Shown: in pieces, positions 43,705 through 54,091 of the stretch
How positions within the stretch are numbered: position 1 is the stretch's first letter
How the letters are laid out: each line of letters opens with the position of its first letter
NCBI GenBank assembly: GCA_024401365.1
Contig: JAKSLE010000006.1
Coordinates: forward strand, 1 to 64,000
Direction: 5' to 3'
DNA length: 64,000 nt
From: Bacteroidales bacterium
Lineage (GTDB): Bacteria > Bacteroidota > Bacteroidia > Bacteroidales > Marinilabiliaceae
Position numbers and translations under genes: made by a program
The notes under the pieces: generated by a model
Seen by the model: the letters and a program-made list of their open reading frames with translations, nothing else
Database searches by the model: none
What the model was told of the DNA's origin: nothing

Positions 43705-45011
43705 CTCTTCTTATTCTTGTTCCGTGTCGTTACTGTAGCTTTGCTCCCCTTCTCCTTCGATGTCACAACGTAAATCATCGAAATAAGCGCAAATACCGTT
43801 ACAGCTAAAGCTCTGTACGTAAAGTATTCGTGTAGATACGAATGGTTGCTCAGTACAAAGAATCGGATAATAGGCATCGCTGCTAATATCGACATCATTG
43901 TCAGGAATGTCTTGTCTTCTCTTTTCTTAAGAATATATATCAATGCCACAACAATAGCCGCGATAATCAGAAAAACAAACACACCCTTCCACTCTACCGT
44001 CTCTTCTCCTCCCATCATGGTGGAGATATTCGCCGCAGGCGCCCTGAAGAATATCTCTAATGGCGTATAGTCTGAATTTGTCTCTCCGTTTATCCTGACC
44101 CCCGCTGCGGATATGGCAGCCGTAAACTTGTTTTCTCCTAATACCAGACTGGCTAATGTCCACTTGCTGAGGAAGGTAGCTAGATAGGCCATCCCCCATG
44201 CAAAGAATATCTTGGCCATTTGTATCATCTCTTGCTTCGCTTCTCTTATCTTCTTGTCTTGCTGTCGCATGACGTATACCATCCCTAGCGGTAGCGCTAT
44301 CGTAAGTAGCTCGCAGGTGAGTATGTCGAAAAATGCTATCAATACACCGCTCACTATCCAGATCCTCATGTCGGTCATCACTTTTTCGTGATTCTTGACG
44401 CAGTATATGGCGGTAATGAGCCCTACTAATACGGCTGGTATGAATTCAGCGGCTAATCTTATATTCCATATCTGTACACACCCTAGCGCTGCTATTGTCA
44501 TTATGGCTACAGCTCGCCTGCCGTCTCTGAATAGTATCCAGCATAGACATGCCAATAGCGCCATACATACCGACATCAATATGATTCTAATATTTACAAT
44601 GTTTGTGAAAACATGAAGCGCTCTTAGGTATATCACATCTCCATGCCAGTATCTCGTATAGTCGGTATTGGGCTCTACTCCTTTATTGACGTTGGCATGA
44701 AAACCGTAGTTTTCTCCATAATCCTTATCTGGCGTATTGCCATCGTAATATTTACTGTCTAATATGGCTTTGATGGGGTTCTCGTCTGTCATATTCCACA
44801 TTACCCCTAGCTCTATGACGTCTGCATAGTTGTCAGTCAGCGAGTTGAACTTATTGCCATTGGTAAATTCTTGTGGTTTTACCTTCTTGTATTCTAGTGT
44901 ACTCTTTATGACGTTCTCTCTTATCGCATCTTGGGGAATCAATGCCGATGCAAGGTACAGGACAACAAGCCCTGCTAATGTCAATATGAATGTTGTTATA
45001 TTTTTAATCAT
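43701..45011 (-). CDS. Polytopic membrane protein, possible GT-C-like partner of the GT2
   Basis: 436 residues with about ten membrane helices. The first extracytoplasmic loop (residues about 30-125) is long and holds DYTRYWHGDVIYLRALHVF, a motif resembling the YARYWHG stretch of a little-studied membrane-protein family also found in Firmicutes. A long first loop plus many helices and a coupled GT2 are typical of GT-C glycosyltransferases that use lipid-linked sugars, but I see no decisive catalytic Asp pair. The C-terminus is a basic cytoplasmic tail. The start is ATG at 45011. Confidence 0.7.
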   Translation of the reverse strand: MIKNITTFILTLAGLVVLYLASALIPQDAIRENVIKSTLEYKKVKPQEFTNGNKFNSLTDNYADVIELGVMWNMTDENPIKAILDSKYYDGNTPDKDYGENYGFHANVNKGVEPNTDYTRYWHGDVIYLRALHVFTNIVNIRIILMSVCMALLACLCWILFRDGRRAVAIMTIAALGCVQIWNIRLAAEFIPAVLVGLITAIYCVKNHEKVMTDMRIWIVSGVLIAFFDILTCELLTIALPLGMVYVMRQQDKKIREAKQEMIQMAKIFFAWGMAYLATFLSKWTLASLVLGENKFTAAISAAGVRINGETNSDYTPLEIFFRAPAANISTMMGGEETVEWKGVFVFLIIAAIVVALIYILKKREDKTFLTMMSILAAMPIIRFFVLSNHSYLHEYFTYRALAVTVFALISMIYVVTSKEKGSKATVTTRNKNKKR

Positions 45012-45033
45012 TCGCTGTCTGTCTTCTTGGGTG

Positions 45034-45041
45034 CAAAGATA
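45034..45041 (-). promoter_or_regulatory. -7 box upstream of the membrane protein-GT2 operon
   Basis: TATCTTTG on the minus strand, exactly TAnnTTTG, 22 bases before the ATG at 45011. The -33 element is unclear. Confidence 0.5.
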
Positions 45042-45071
45042 CCGCCTTAGCCGATAATCTCATAATATTTT

Positions 45072-45104
45072 TTTGACTCGTATTGTTGAAATATCCTAAA
45101 TTTG
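45072..45104 (+). promoter_or_regulatory. Promoter of the CPBP protease gene
   Basis: TTTG (45072-45075) and TAAATTTG (45097-45104) are 21 bases apart. The start codon is 17 bases downstream. Confidence 0.65.
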
Positions 45105-45121
45105 CCCACACATAGCATTAA

Positions 45122-45928
45122 ATGTCAGAAACCATGAAAAAAAACGTCATCACAGTCATCATCATTTTGATAGGCTTTTTGCTTCTTCAGATAGTCTGTA
45201 ATATCGGTCTGTTCGACGGCCCCAAGGGTAGCGGATATACTCTCGCTGCGTTAATCAGACCTGCTTTTTTTGAAGAGTACCCCGAATATAAACCTCTCTG
45301 GAGAGGTTTGATGGCTTTCATCATCATAGCTGCCACCATGGCTCTCATTTGCCCTGTCCGTAAGATTTGGAGCGAATTGGGCCTCGGAATGAAGGGTTTC
45401 CTTAAGGGGTGGGGCATCGGTATCGCTCTGTGTATCCCTATGTTTGTAACCAACGCTATAGCAGGTCAGTTCGTCTTCTCTTGGAAGACTCTTTTCTTCT
45501 CTGCTCTTTGGCCGGGTTTCTTCGAGGAGGTCACTTTCAGAGCTTTCCCTTTCGGACCGCTGTACCGTAGGTGTAAGTGGAATTTCTTCTTGGCTATTAT
45601 CGCCCCTACAATCGTATTCGCATCGGGTCATCTTTATCAGTCGCACGATTTCATTTCTGGGCTGCTCACCGTCGCAGTCACAGGTATCGGAGCCTTATTG
45701 TTCGCTTGGCTCTACGTGGAATGGGATTTCAACCTCTGGGTTCCTATCGCCCTCCACGCTATGATGGATGCCGCTTGGTCTCTCTTCCCTGTCGGCGACG
45801 AGTCTTATGGCGCTACGGGTAATACCATAACTAATGTAGGACGCGCCATTACCATCGTCCTTACCATCGCCCTCACCCTCTGGCACCGCCACAACAAGAA
45901 GAGGATTTTGCCAAAATCCAAGGCATAA
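45122..45928 (+). CDS. CPBP-family intramembrane metalloprotease-like protein
   Basis: Membrane protein of the CAAX protease/bacteriocin-processing (CPBP, Abi) family; members process prenylated or peptide substrates, or protect against bacteriocins. Eight or so helices are visible. The conserved motifs are present: FFEEVTFRAFPFG (Glu-Glu and Arg, about residue 135), ASGHLYQSHDF (His, about 169) and ALHAMMDAAW (His, about 212). The substrate is unknown. The last codons (PKSKA) are the first unit of a short DNA repeat that continues past the stop. Confidence 0.84.
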   Translation: MSETMKKNVITVIIILIGFLLLQIVCNIGLFDGPKGSGYTLAALIRPAFFEEYPEYKPLWRGLMAFIIIAATMALICPVRKIWSELGLGMKGFLKGWGIGIALCIPMFVTNAIAGQFVFSWKTLFFSALWPGFFEEVTFRAFPFGPLYRRCKWNFFLAIIAPTIVFASGHLYQSHDFISGLLTVAVTGIGALLFAWLYVEWDFNLWVPIALHAMMDAAWSLFPVGDESYGATGNTITNVGRAITIVLTIALTLWHRHNKKRILPKSKA

Positions 45929-46010
45929 ATATCGCATTTTGGTAAAAAATCCAAGGCAAAAACTAAAATCCAAGGCAAAAACATGGGGTTTCAGTCAAAA
46001 ATCCAAGGCA
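45913..46010. repeat. Four direct copies of AAAATCCAAGGCA
   Basis: The 13-base unit occurs at 45913-45925, 45946-45958, 45965-45977 and 45998-46010, with starts 33, 19 and 33 bases apart. The first copy encodes the end of the CPBP protein; the other three are non-coding. A reverse-oriented GCATTTTGG lies between copies one and two. Confidence 0.85.
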
Positions 46011-46031
46011 AAACCCCAAACACACACATCC

Positions 46032-46541
46032 TCACCCCGCCAATCTCATCGCAACTTCATAATATTCTTCAACTCCCCCAAACTTCCTATAGTAAAATGG
46101 CGATTCCTCATCCATCTCTTTCCATCTTTCTCTATTCCTTACTACCACAAGGTTCTTGCCTCTCTCTGCTTCAACCCCCATCTTCTCCATCCTGCTCTTC
46201 TCTAATGCATCGCGCAACTCTTCTCCTTTCTCTTTCAGCAACTTATAAAAGTACGACACGGCCATTCTGTGCGCCCCTTTTATCTTGTGCCGCTTGGCTA
46301 AACGCGACCAGTGCCTCTTCTTGTTCCATTGCGTCAATTCAAACGAAGCCAACTTCTGCGCATCTGCAAATATATCCCTACAGTTCCTCTGCTTCTTGCT
46401 CACTTCTACTCCTATTATCTTGTAGGCACCATAATATCGCTTTATAAAGACAGAGCGACCGCTACTGCGCGCATTGGAATCTCGTCGCGCAGCTTCTCTT
46501 GCTATCATTATACACTTGTGTTTTATCTCTACTTTGGCCAT
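46032..46541 (-). CDS. Basic hypothetical protein, 169 aa
   Basis: Not recognised. The ATG at 46541 starts a strongly basic, helix-rich protein without signal or membrane segment. Lys/Arg-rich stretches (REAARRDSNARSSGRSVFIK, TQWNKKRHWSRLAKRHKIKG) look suited to binding nucleic acid. The block RNCRDIFADAQKLASFELTQ followed by W and basic residues loosely resembles short structural proteins of Bacteroidota phages and mobile elements, but not closely enough to name. It converges on the CPBP gene with the 13-base repeats between them. Confidence 0.6.
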   Translation of the reverse strand: MAKVEIKHKCIMIAREAARRDSNARSSGRSVFIKRYYGAYKIIGVEVSKKQRNCRDIFADAQKLASFELTQWNKKRHWSRLAKRHKIKGAHRMAVSYFYKLLKEKGEELRDALEKSRMEKMGVEAERGKNLVVVRNRERWKEMDEESPFYYRKFGGVEEYYEVAMRLAG

Positions 46542-46680
46542 TTATCACTCTGTTTTTATTCTGTGCAAATATAATACACAAAATGTCTCGTTATACCCCA
46601 TTTTATAAAAAAACTGCGAGTAACAACTATGCTGCAACTACCTAGAAAGGGTCTACCAACTTACCTCAAACTGCCCTAAA

Positions 46681-46720
46681 ACATAAAAAATACCGCCTCC
46701 CAATAACTGGAAAGCGGTAT
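46681..46720 (-). terminator. Terminator after the SGNH hydrolase gene
   Basis: ATACCGC (46690-46696) pairs with GCGGTAT (46714-46720); on the minus strand it is followed by TTTTTTATG. It lies 25 bases beyond the stop codon. Confidence 0.7.
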
Positions 46721-46745
46721 CCATATATATTACTATACTATCCTT

Positions 46746-47402
46746 CTACTTTATCGCTTCTTGCAATTGCTCACTTATCGCTTGCATACCTTTTATCGAT
46801 GGGTGACCATTCTGCTTCTCTATATCACGAAGCTCTATAAGCTGAACATTATAGTGTGCACATATCTCGCGCGTCGACTCGTTTATCTCTTCTTTCAACT
46901 CGGAGTTGAGAATAGCATATACCTTGGCATCAGGATATGTACTCTGCAATTGCTCAAGTAGACTGGCTAAGGCTGGACGGTACGCCTTCAAATCGGCTTC
47001 TGTCCAATCAGCATACTTGTATTCTCCTATAGGCGAGTTGGCCCAGGCATCATTAGTACCTCCAAATAGAAAAATAATGTCTGGATTGCCCAACATCTTT
47101 ACGCGCGACAAAAACGACATCTTGGTCGCATCCATTCCTCCATAGCCTGTGTTGCATATCGTCGTTCCTCCCCACGAGTTGTTCTGCTCCATCTGGTATC
47201 CTTTGGCTTGTATATACAGACTCCACCATGTCTGCGATGCATCTACTACATCATTCTTGTCGTTAGGATAGAACGGTGCATACCCTTCTGGATTCTTCCC
47301 AGCAAATGTGGAGTACGAATCACCAAGTATCGATACCCTCTTCTGCGCACATACCATCAGTGTCATAACTAAGAGTATTGTTAAAACAAATGACCTTTTC
47401 AT
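46746..47402 (-). CDS. Secreted SGNH/GDSL hydrolase
   Basis: Secreted esterase, possibly removing acetyl groups from glycans. A signal peptide ends MVCAQ. The SGNH blocks are complete: RVSILGDSYSTF with the catalytic Ser (about residue 28), NNSWGGTTIC (block II Gly), FLFGGTNDAW (block III Asn) and GHPSIKGM with the catalytic His (block V). Length 218. It lies among other secreted hydrolases on the same strand (a CE1-like esterase and a nucleotidase), but terminators separate them, so each is its own unit. Confidence 0.85.
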   Translation of the reverse strand: MKRSFVLTILLVMTLMVCAQKRVSILGDSYSTFAGKNPEGYAPFYPNDKNDVVDASQTWWSLYIQAKGYQMEQNNSWGGTTICNTGYGGMDATKMSFLSRVKMLGNPDIIFLFGGTNDAWANSPIGEYKYADWTEADLKAYRPALASLLEQLQSTYPDAKVYAILNSELKEEINESTREICAHYNVQLIELRDIEKQNGHPSIKGMQAISEQLQEAIK

Positions 47403-47465
47403 TCTATAATCGTTTTGGTTTACTACCGCTAAATTAATATTTAATTTCTATACTACCCCATATAT

Positions 47466-47505
47466 CAACAAAAAAGGCAGGCCGTAGAATAACTGCACCT
47501 GCCTT
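47466..47505 (-). terminator. Terminator after the CE1-like esterase gene
   Basis: AAGGCAGG (47474-47481) pairs with CCTGCCTT (47498-47505); the minus strand continues TTTTTGTTG. Confidence 0.7.
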
Positions 47506-47533
47506 CATGTATGAAATAATCCGAAAAAAAGTC

Positions 47534-48724
<1,191 letters not shown>

Positions 48725-48805
48725 TTATATGATATCTCAAATACATAAAGTACATACCACCTTTTTTCACCGACAAGCGCCCTAACTCTATCGACATCCC
48801 CCCTT

Positions 48806-48847
48806 CAAAAAACAACTTCCCCATAAGGTTCACACCTTATGAGGAAG
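48806..48847 (-). terminator. Terminator after the nucleotidase gene
   Basis: A 14-position stem (48816-48829 with 48834-48847, one mismatch) with loop TCAC is followed on the minus strand by TTGTTTTTTG. Confidence 0.85.
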
Positions 48848-48878
48848 CAAACTATTATCGTACGTTATAAAGGTTCTT

Positions 48879-50585
48879 CTATTTCACACCCAACAGCTCC
48901 CTGTCTTTCTCTATGTATTGCTTTACTTCTGCCTCTGGAACAAACTTCCAGTTGTTATACTCTGGAATAACAATATCCCCTCCCATATCTATGATGTCTT
49001 GCATTATCAACCCTCTGAGGTCCGAAAGCACATTCTTTACACTCCTCTCCGCTATCTGCTCCTTGCTGAAACCTAACCCCTTGGTCAAGTGTCCACCACC
49101 TCCATTGTACCTGTAGCTGGATAGGGCTACCGTGTATAGTCTCGACTCGTCAAATGGTGTGCCGTCTTGCATCGATTTTATCTCTACCCTCTCCCCCTTC
49201 GTCTTGTATGGGTCTACCGTATATATAATGCCTACAGCCGAGTCAAAGTTGTATACTCTGTTTATTATGCGGCCTCGCTTGTTTACTTTTATCAAATGCC
49301 CCGTTACCGATGGATTGTCTATCCACTCGTCATAACTGTACTCAAGGTACTTCTTTAGTTCTGCTCCTGTCAACTTGATTACCGAGAGCATATTCTCAAA
49401 CTTGTATATGCTGAACATATTGCCTACCGTCACCTCTCCTACTGGAAGATTGGCATCTATAAGTAGCGGTGCAGCCACACTTATCTCTGCCCCTGAGTGC
49501 TTGAGCATAGTGGCATGTACCAAATTGGTAAACTTAGCACTGCCAAATAGACTCTCGCTCGAAATCAACTCTTCTTTCAATTGTCCTACAACTTTCTTCG
49601 AATATGCCTTCACAGCCAACATCTGTGGCAGGAACTCTTTGTTGTACTTCGACGACTCTTTCTGATTGGTCAGCGCCACTAACTTGGATGTAACCCTAGG
49701 TCGCGCCTCTCCTGCCACAAATTCTATAGTGACGTCTCCCACATACCTGGCTGCCGTACCAGCATCACATACTGGCACTTCTCTGCCCGATGGACTCTTT
49801 ACTACCTGATTGTATACCTTGTGGTCATGTCCTATCAGAATAACGTCAAATCCTTCAACTTGCTGTGCCACAAGTACTGAAGCATTTTCATTGCACTTGT
49901 CTTCTGCCGTCTGGAATGAATGAGTATAGTCATATCCTGAGTGAAATAGCCCTATCACTGCATCTGGCTTCTCGTTGTCTCTTACGTAGTTCATCCAGTA
50001 ATGAGCACTCTCTATCATATCCTCAAATTCTATACCGCTCCAGTAATATTCTGGCAACCAGTGTGGTACGTATGGAGTAGTGAGTCCTATGACGGCTATC
50101 TTCTTGCCTCCACGCTCTAGTATGGTGTATGGCTGGAAATATGGCTTGCCTGTCTCTTTGTTTACAGCATTGGCTCCTAATACTGGCATATTCATCTGCC
50201 GTACAAACTTGTCATACACGGCATGACCTGTCTCTATATCATGGTTACCTATACATACAGCATCGTACTTGAGACTGTTATATATCATAGGTATCACATT
50301 GCGTACAGAATCTACATGGTCATAATAGTACACGGCTGGCGTGCCTTGAAGCATATCTCCGGCATCAAGTAATATCACATTGTCCGACTCCTTACGCACA
50401 TCTTCTATATAGTGTACCGCTTGAGCCATACTGTGCTGGGCCTCTTCTCCTTTTACATAGTCGTATGGAAATATTGCCCCGTGAACATCTGTAGTGTAAA
50501 CTACCCTGACACTCTGTCCCTGTGCCATGGCACCGACCAATAAACCGGAAACGATAAATAACGTCCTAAAATAATGTCTTAACAT
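48879..50585 (-). CDS. UshA-like 5'-nucleotidase / metallophosphoesterase
   Basis: Secreted two-domain nucleotidase that releases phosphate from nucleotides or nucleotide sugars. A signal peptide ends AMAQG. The N-terminal metallophosphoesterase domain has VVYTTDVHGAIFPYD, ILLDAGDMLQGTPAVYY, VCIGNHDIETG (about residue 110), GLFHSGYDYTH and LIGHDHKVYN, so the two-metal site is complete. The C-terminal 5'-nucleotidase domain begins near 340 (ISVAAPLLIDANLPVGEVTVGN) and ends with SSYRYNGGGGHL. No close operon partner is seen; a terminator follows. Confidence 0.88.
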   Translation of the reverse strand: MLRHYFRTLFIVSGLLVGAMAQGQSVRVVYTTDVHGAIFPYDYVKGEEAQHSMAQAVHYIEDVRKESDNVILLDAGDMLQGTPAVYYYDHVDSVRNVIPMIYNSLKYDAVCIGNHDIETGHAVYDKFVRQMNMPVLGANAVNKETGKPYFQPYTILERGGKKIAVIGLTTPYVPHWLPEYYWSGIEFEDMIESAHYWMNYVRDNEKPDAVIGLFHSGYDYTHSFQTAEDKCNENASVLVAQQVEGFDVILIGHDHKVYNQVVKSPSGREVPVCDAGTAARYVGDVTIEFVAGEARPRVTSKLVALTNQKESSKYNKEFLPQMLAVKAYSKKVVGQLKEELISSESLFGSAKFTNLVHATMLKHSGAEISVAAPLLIDANLPVGEVTVGNMFSIYKFENMLSVIKLTGAELKKYLEYSYDEWIDNPSVTGHLIKVNKRGRIINRVYNFDSAVGIIYTVDPYKTKGERVEIKSMQDGTPFDESRLYTVALSSYRYNGGGGHLTKGLGFSKEQIAERSVKNVLSDLRGLIMQDIIDMGGDIVIPEYNNWKFVPEAEVKQYIEKDRELLGVK

Positions 50586-50667
50586 AGCTAGCTCTTTTAA
50601 TTTCTTAGTATCTCTTGTTACGTTTCAGGGTAACGTTTAGTTTCATACAACGTATCCATGAAAAACA

Positions 50668-50696
50668 ATTTTTTTCAACTAAAAATTGTATATTTG
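50668..50696 (+). promoter_or_regulatory. Promoter of the GH127 gene
   Basis: TATATTTG (50689-50696) is an exact TAnnTTTG box with a T-run (50669-50675) in the -33 position. It lies inside the longest open frame, which shows that the true start is the later ATG at 50733. Confidence 0.6.
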
Positions 50697-50732
50697 CAAC
50701 ATATAAATGTTAGGCTAATACACAACAATAAT

Positions 50733-53099
50733 ATGCTAAAGAAAAAATCATTAGGAATCAAGGCTTTAGGCCTGCTTATGCTTACTTGCGCTACTGGTGC
50801 CTTCGCCCAGAGTAAGCTTTATCCAAACGAATTCGACCTTAAGGATGTTAAACTTACCGACGGTCCTTTCCTTCACGCAAGGGATCTCAACATCAGGGTG
50901 CTGAAACAGTACGACGTCAATCGCCTTCTCGCTCCTTACCTCAAGACGGCTGGACTCCCAGCTGCCGAAAGCTTCGAGAACTGGATCGGATTGGATGGCC
51001 ACGTGGGTGGTCACTACTTGTCTGCTCTCGCTATCCACTACGCCGCTACTGGCGACGTGGAACTCCTCAATCGCATGAACCATATGATAGCCGAAATGAA
51101 AAAGGCTCAGGATGCCAACGGCGATGGCTATGTGGGTGGCGTCGATAAGGAGTGCTGGAGCGCTTTGCGTAATTGCGACGTCACTGGCGTGGAAAAACGT
51201 TGGGTGCCTTGGTATAATATGCACAAGGTGTATGCCGGTCTCCGCGACGCATATATATATGGTGGCTCTACCGAAGCCTTGGAAATGTTCTATAAATTGT
51301 GCGATTGGGGTATCGAGGCTATCAAGAACCTCGACGACGCAACCATGGAGCGTATGCTGGGTACCGAATTCGGAGGTATGGACGAGGTTTATGCCGACGC
51401 ATACGATCTCTCTGGCAAAAAGAAATATCTCGACGCAGCTATCCGTTTCTCTCACCACTGGCTCCTCGATCCAATGGCTAAGGGCGAGGATATGCTCGAT
51501 AACCGCCACGCTAATACTCAGGTGCCTAAAGTGGTGGGCTACCAACGTATAGCCGAACTTTGCGAGCGCGCCGGTCGCCCCGAGGAGGCTAAGCTCTATA
51601 AAAAGGCTGCCGATTTCTTCTGGGATACCGTCGTTAATACCCGTAGCTTGGCTATCGGCGGTAATAGCCGCCGCGAACATTTCGCTTCTGCTAGCGACTG
51701 CATAAGCTATGTCGAGGATCGCGAGGGACCAGAGTCTTGCAATACCAATAATATGCTTAAGCTCACCGAGGGCCTCTTCCGTATGTCGCCTTCTTTGCAA
51801 CTGGCGGATTTCTTCGAGCGTGCTACTTTCAACCATATCCTCTCTACTCAGCACCCTGAACATGGAGGTTATGTGTACTTTACTTCTGCTCGCCCTGCTC
51901 ACTACCGCGTATATTCCCAGCCTAACGAGGGTATGTGGTGCTGCGTAGGTACAGGTATGGAGAACCATGGTAAATACAACCAGTTTATCTATACCCACAA
52001 TGGCAAGAAGGAGCTGAATGTCAACCTCTTCATCGCATCCGAACTTACCTGGGGTAAGCAGATCATCAAGCAGGAGACTAAATTCCCTTACGAGGAGTCT
52101 TCTCGTATTACTATAGCTGGTAAGGGCTCTAAGTCTTATACCCTTAATATACGTAAACCTAAATGGGCAGACAACTTCGTGGTAAAGGTCAACAACCAAC
52201 CTGTAGCTGCTTTTGTCAATTCTTACGGATATATATCTATCTCTCGTAAGTGGAAGGCTGGCGATATCGTAGATATCTCTATGCCAATGCCTGTACGCCT
52301 CGAGGAACTCCCTAATGTCCCTGAGTACGTGGCTATCATGCGCGGCCCTATCGTCCTAGGCAAACGTATGGGTACCAATGACTTGGCTGGCCTTATAGCA
52401 GACGACGGCCGCTGGAGCCATATCGCTAGCGGTAGCCTCGTCCCTGTGACCGAGACTCCTTCTCTCATAGGCGAAAAGAGCGCTATCCTCGACGAACTTA
52501 AGCGTATGCAGCCTATCGCTGGTAAGCCTATGCACTTCCAATACAAGGATATGGAGCTCGAACCTTTCTTCGAAATCCACGACGCTCGATATATGATGTA
52601 CTGGCTTACCATGACCCCTAAACAGTGGGATGAACGCCAGGCTGAAATCAAACGCCGCGAGGCTGAACAACTCCACCTCGACGCTATCACAGTGGATGCT
52701 GTCAACTTCGGCGAACAACAGCCTGAGGTCGACCACCAGCTGGAACAGGCTAATTCAGAGCGCGGCCTCTATCAGGGCCAGTCTTACCGCCATGCTAATA
52801 ACGGCTGGTTCAGCGTCATCCTCGATACTAAGGGTAAGACCAACCTCACCCTCCGTTGCCGCTACTGGGGTAACGAGGACGGTAACCGTACCTTCGATAT
52901 CGTAGTGGATAGCCATATTATAGCTACTTGCAACAACGCTCATATCAATAGCAAGAGCGAGTTCGTAGAGCAGGAGTACAAAATCGACCCTTCTATCCTC
53001 GAGGGTAAGGAGCGCATAACTGTCAAGTTCCAGGCTCATGAGGGTCACTACGCAGGCGGCGTATACCACTTGCGCCTCTTCGAACCAGATAACAAGTAA
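50733..53099 (+). CDS. GH127 beta-L-arabinofuranosidase-like protein
   Basis: Secreted glycosidase of family 127 (DUF1680), which removes beta-L-arabinofuranose from plant or glycoprotein glycans. The ATG at 50733 gives a signal peptide ending AFAQ. The (alpha/alpha)6 barrel shows the metal/catalytic residues: Glu in GGNSRREHF (about residue 314), Cys in GPESCNTNNML (about 335) and the Cys pair in GMWCCVGTGMENHGK (about 403), one of which is the unusual Cys nucleophile. Beta-sandwich domains follow, and an extra C-terminal binding-like module occupies the last 150 residues. At 788 residues it is longer than the minimal enzyme. No transporter or regulator is adjacent. Confidence 0.88.
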   Translation: MLKKKSLGIKALGLLMLTCATGAFAQSKLYPNEFDLKDVKLTDGPFLHARDLNIRVLKQYDVNRLLAPYLKTAGLPAAESFENWIGLDGHVGGHYLSALAIHYAATGDVELLNRMNHMIAEMKKAQDANGDGYVGGVDKECWSALRNCDVTGVEKRWVPWYNMHKVYAGLRDAYIYGGSTEALEMFYKLCDWGIEAIKNLDDATMERMLGTEFGGMDEVYADAYDLSGKKKYLDAAIRFSHHWLLDPMAKGEDMLDNRHANTQVPKVVGYQRIAELCERAGRPEEAKLYKKAADFFWDTVVNTRSLAIGGNSRREHFASASDCISYVEDREGPESCNTNNMLKLTEGLFRMSPSLQLADFFERATFNHILSTQHPEHGGYVYFTSARPAHYRVYSQPNEGMWCCVGTGMENHGKYNQFIYTHNGKKELNVNLFIASELTWGKQIIKQETKFPYEESSRITIAGKGSKSYTLNIRKPKWADNFVVKVNNQPVAAFVNSYGYISISRKWKAGDIVDISMPMPVRLEELPNVPEYVAIMRGPIVLGKRMGTNDLAGLIADDGRWSHIASGSLVPVTETPSLIGEKSAILDELKRMQPIAGKPMHFQYKDMELEPFFEIHDARYMMYWLTMTPKQWDERQAEIKRREAEQLHLDAITVDAVNFGEQQPEVDHQLEQANSERGLYQGQSYRHANNGWFSVILDTKGKTNLTLRCRYWGNEDGNRTFDIVVDSHIIATCNNAHINSKSEFVEQEYKIDPSILEGKERITVKFQAHEGHYAGGVYHLRLFEPDNK

Positions 53100-53129
53100 T
53101 AGTACCTATACTATATTTTTCCTATAGAG

Positions 53130-53163
53130 CGACCTCGACTGCTTTCCTTAGCCGTCGAGGTCG
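53130..53163 (+). terminator. Hairpin after the GH127 gene
   Basis: CGACCTCGAC (53130-53139) and GTCGAGGTCG (53154-53163) form a perfect ten-pair stem 30 bases after the stop. The T-run lies before rather than after it, so it may act mainly in mRNA stability. Confidence 0.55.
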
Positions 53164-53317
53164 TACCTATATTATATAGGTATCTTCTCTACTCCTCCTT
53201 CCGCAACATAGGATGAAAAATATATATAACCTACTGAAACATTTCAACTATCCTCTCGTAGAACCCAAAAATCTTTTAGGGTTACAAGACAATCACACTA
53301 ATTAATTATATCAAACA

Positions 53318-54082
53318 ATGAAAATAAAGACAGCTATCGTCACAGGAGCTACATCAGGAATTGGTCGTGCAACAGCACTTATGCTCGCTAGACGAGGTTA
53401 CAACATAGCTATCACAGGTCGCCGACTCCCACTCCTCCAAGACCTCTGCAACGAAATCGAAAAAACTTCCGGCGTAGAATCTTTTATACTCAATTTTGAT
53501 ATCCGAGATAAGCACGAGGTATTCGACGCCTACGATATCATGCCCGATTCATGGAAAAAACACCTCAAGATATTGGTAAATAACGCAGGCCTCGCCCTGG
53601 GCGACGACTCGTTCGAACTTTGCGACGACAACGACTGGGATACAATGATCGATACCAATGTCAAAGGTCTGCTATATATGTCACAGCTGGTGGCTCAGAC
53701 TATGAAGGAGAACGAAGAGGGCCATATCATCAATATCTCTAGCGTGGCAGGTAAGCATGTCTACTACGGCGGAAACGTATACTGCGCTACCAAGCACGCC
53801 GTAGATGCTATTACTCAGGGTATGCGTATCGACTTGCTCAAGTACGGTATCAAGGTCTCTTCTATCGCTCCTGGTATGGTCAATACCGACTTCTCTACTG
53901 TCCGCTACCATGGCGACGTCGAACGAGCTAATAGGGTTTACCAAGGCGTAAAACCTCTCTCAGCCGACGATATCGCATCTGCTATCGAGTTTATCATCTC
54001 CCGCCCAGACCATGTCTGCATCAATGATATGCTCATCATGCCTACCCAACAGGCTATGCCTTATTACGTCGATAGACACTAA
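53318..54082 (+). CDS. SDR-family NAD(P)-dependent oxidoreductase (YdfG-like)
   Basis: Classical short-chain dehydrogenase, 254 residues, cytoplasmic. It has the cofactor motif TGATSGIG (residues 8-15), VNNAG (about 87) and the catalytic set INISSVAG with Ser (about 140) and YCATKHAVDA with Tyr and Lys (about 153-157). The overall pattern fits the YdfG group that oxidises 3-hydroxy acids or L-allo-threonine. The substrate cannot be fixed. The YjjG-like gene follows after nine bases, so they form an operon. Confidence 0.88.
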   Translation: MKIKTAIVTGATSGIGRATALMLARRGYNIAITGRRLPLLQDLCNEIEKTSGVESFILNFDIRDKHEVFDAYDIMPDSWKKHLKILVNNAGLALGDDSFELCDDNDWDTMIDTNVKGLLYMSQLVAQTMKENEEGHIINISSVAGKHVYYGGNVYCATKHAVDAITQGMRIDLLKYGIKVSSIAPGMVNTDFSTVRYHGDVERANRVYQGVKPLSADDIASAIEFIISRPDHVCINDMLIMPTQQAMPYYVDRH

Positions 54083-54091
54083 TCCTTCCGC

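Noticed and set aside
50766-52199. 477-codon open frame opposite the GH127 gene
   Set aside because: The plus-strand gene has a signal peptide and all GH127 residues. The antisense frame is open because of codon bias.
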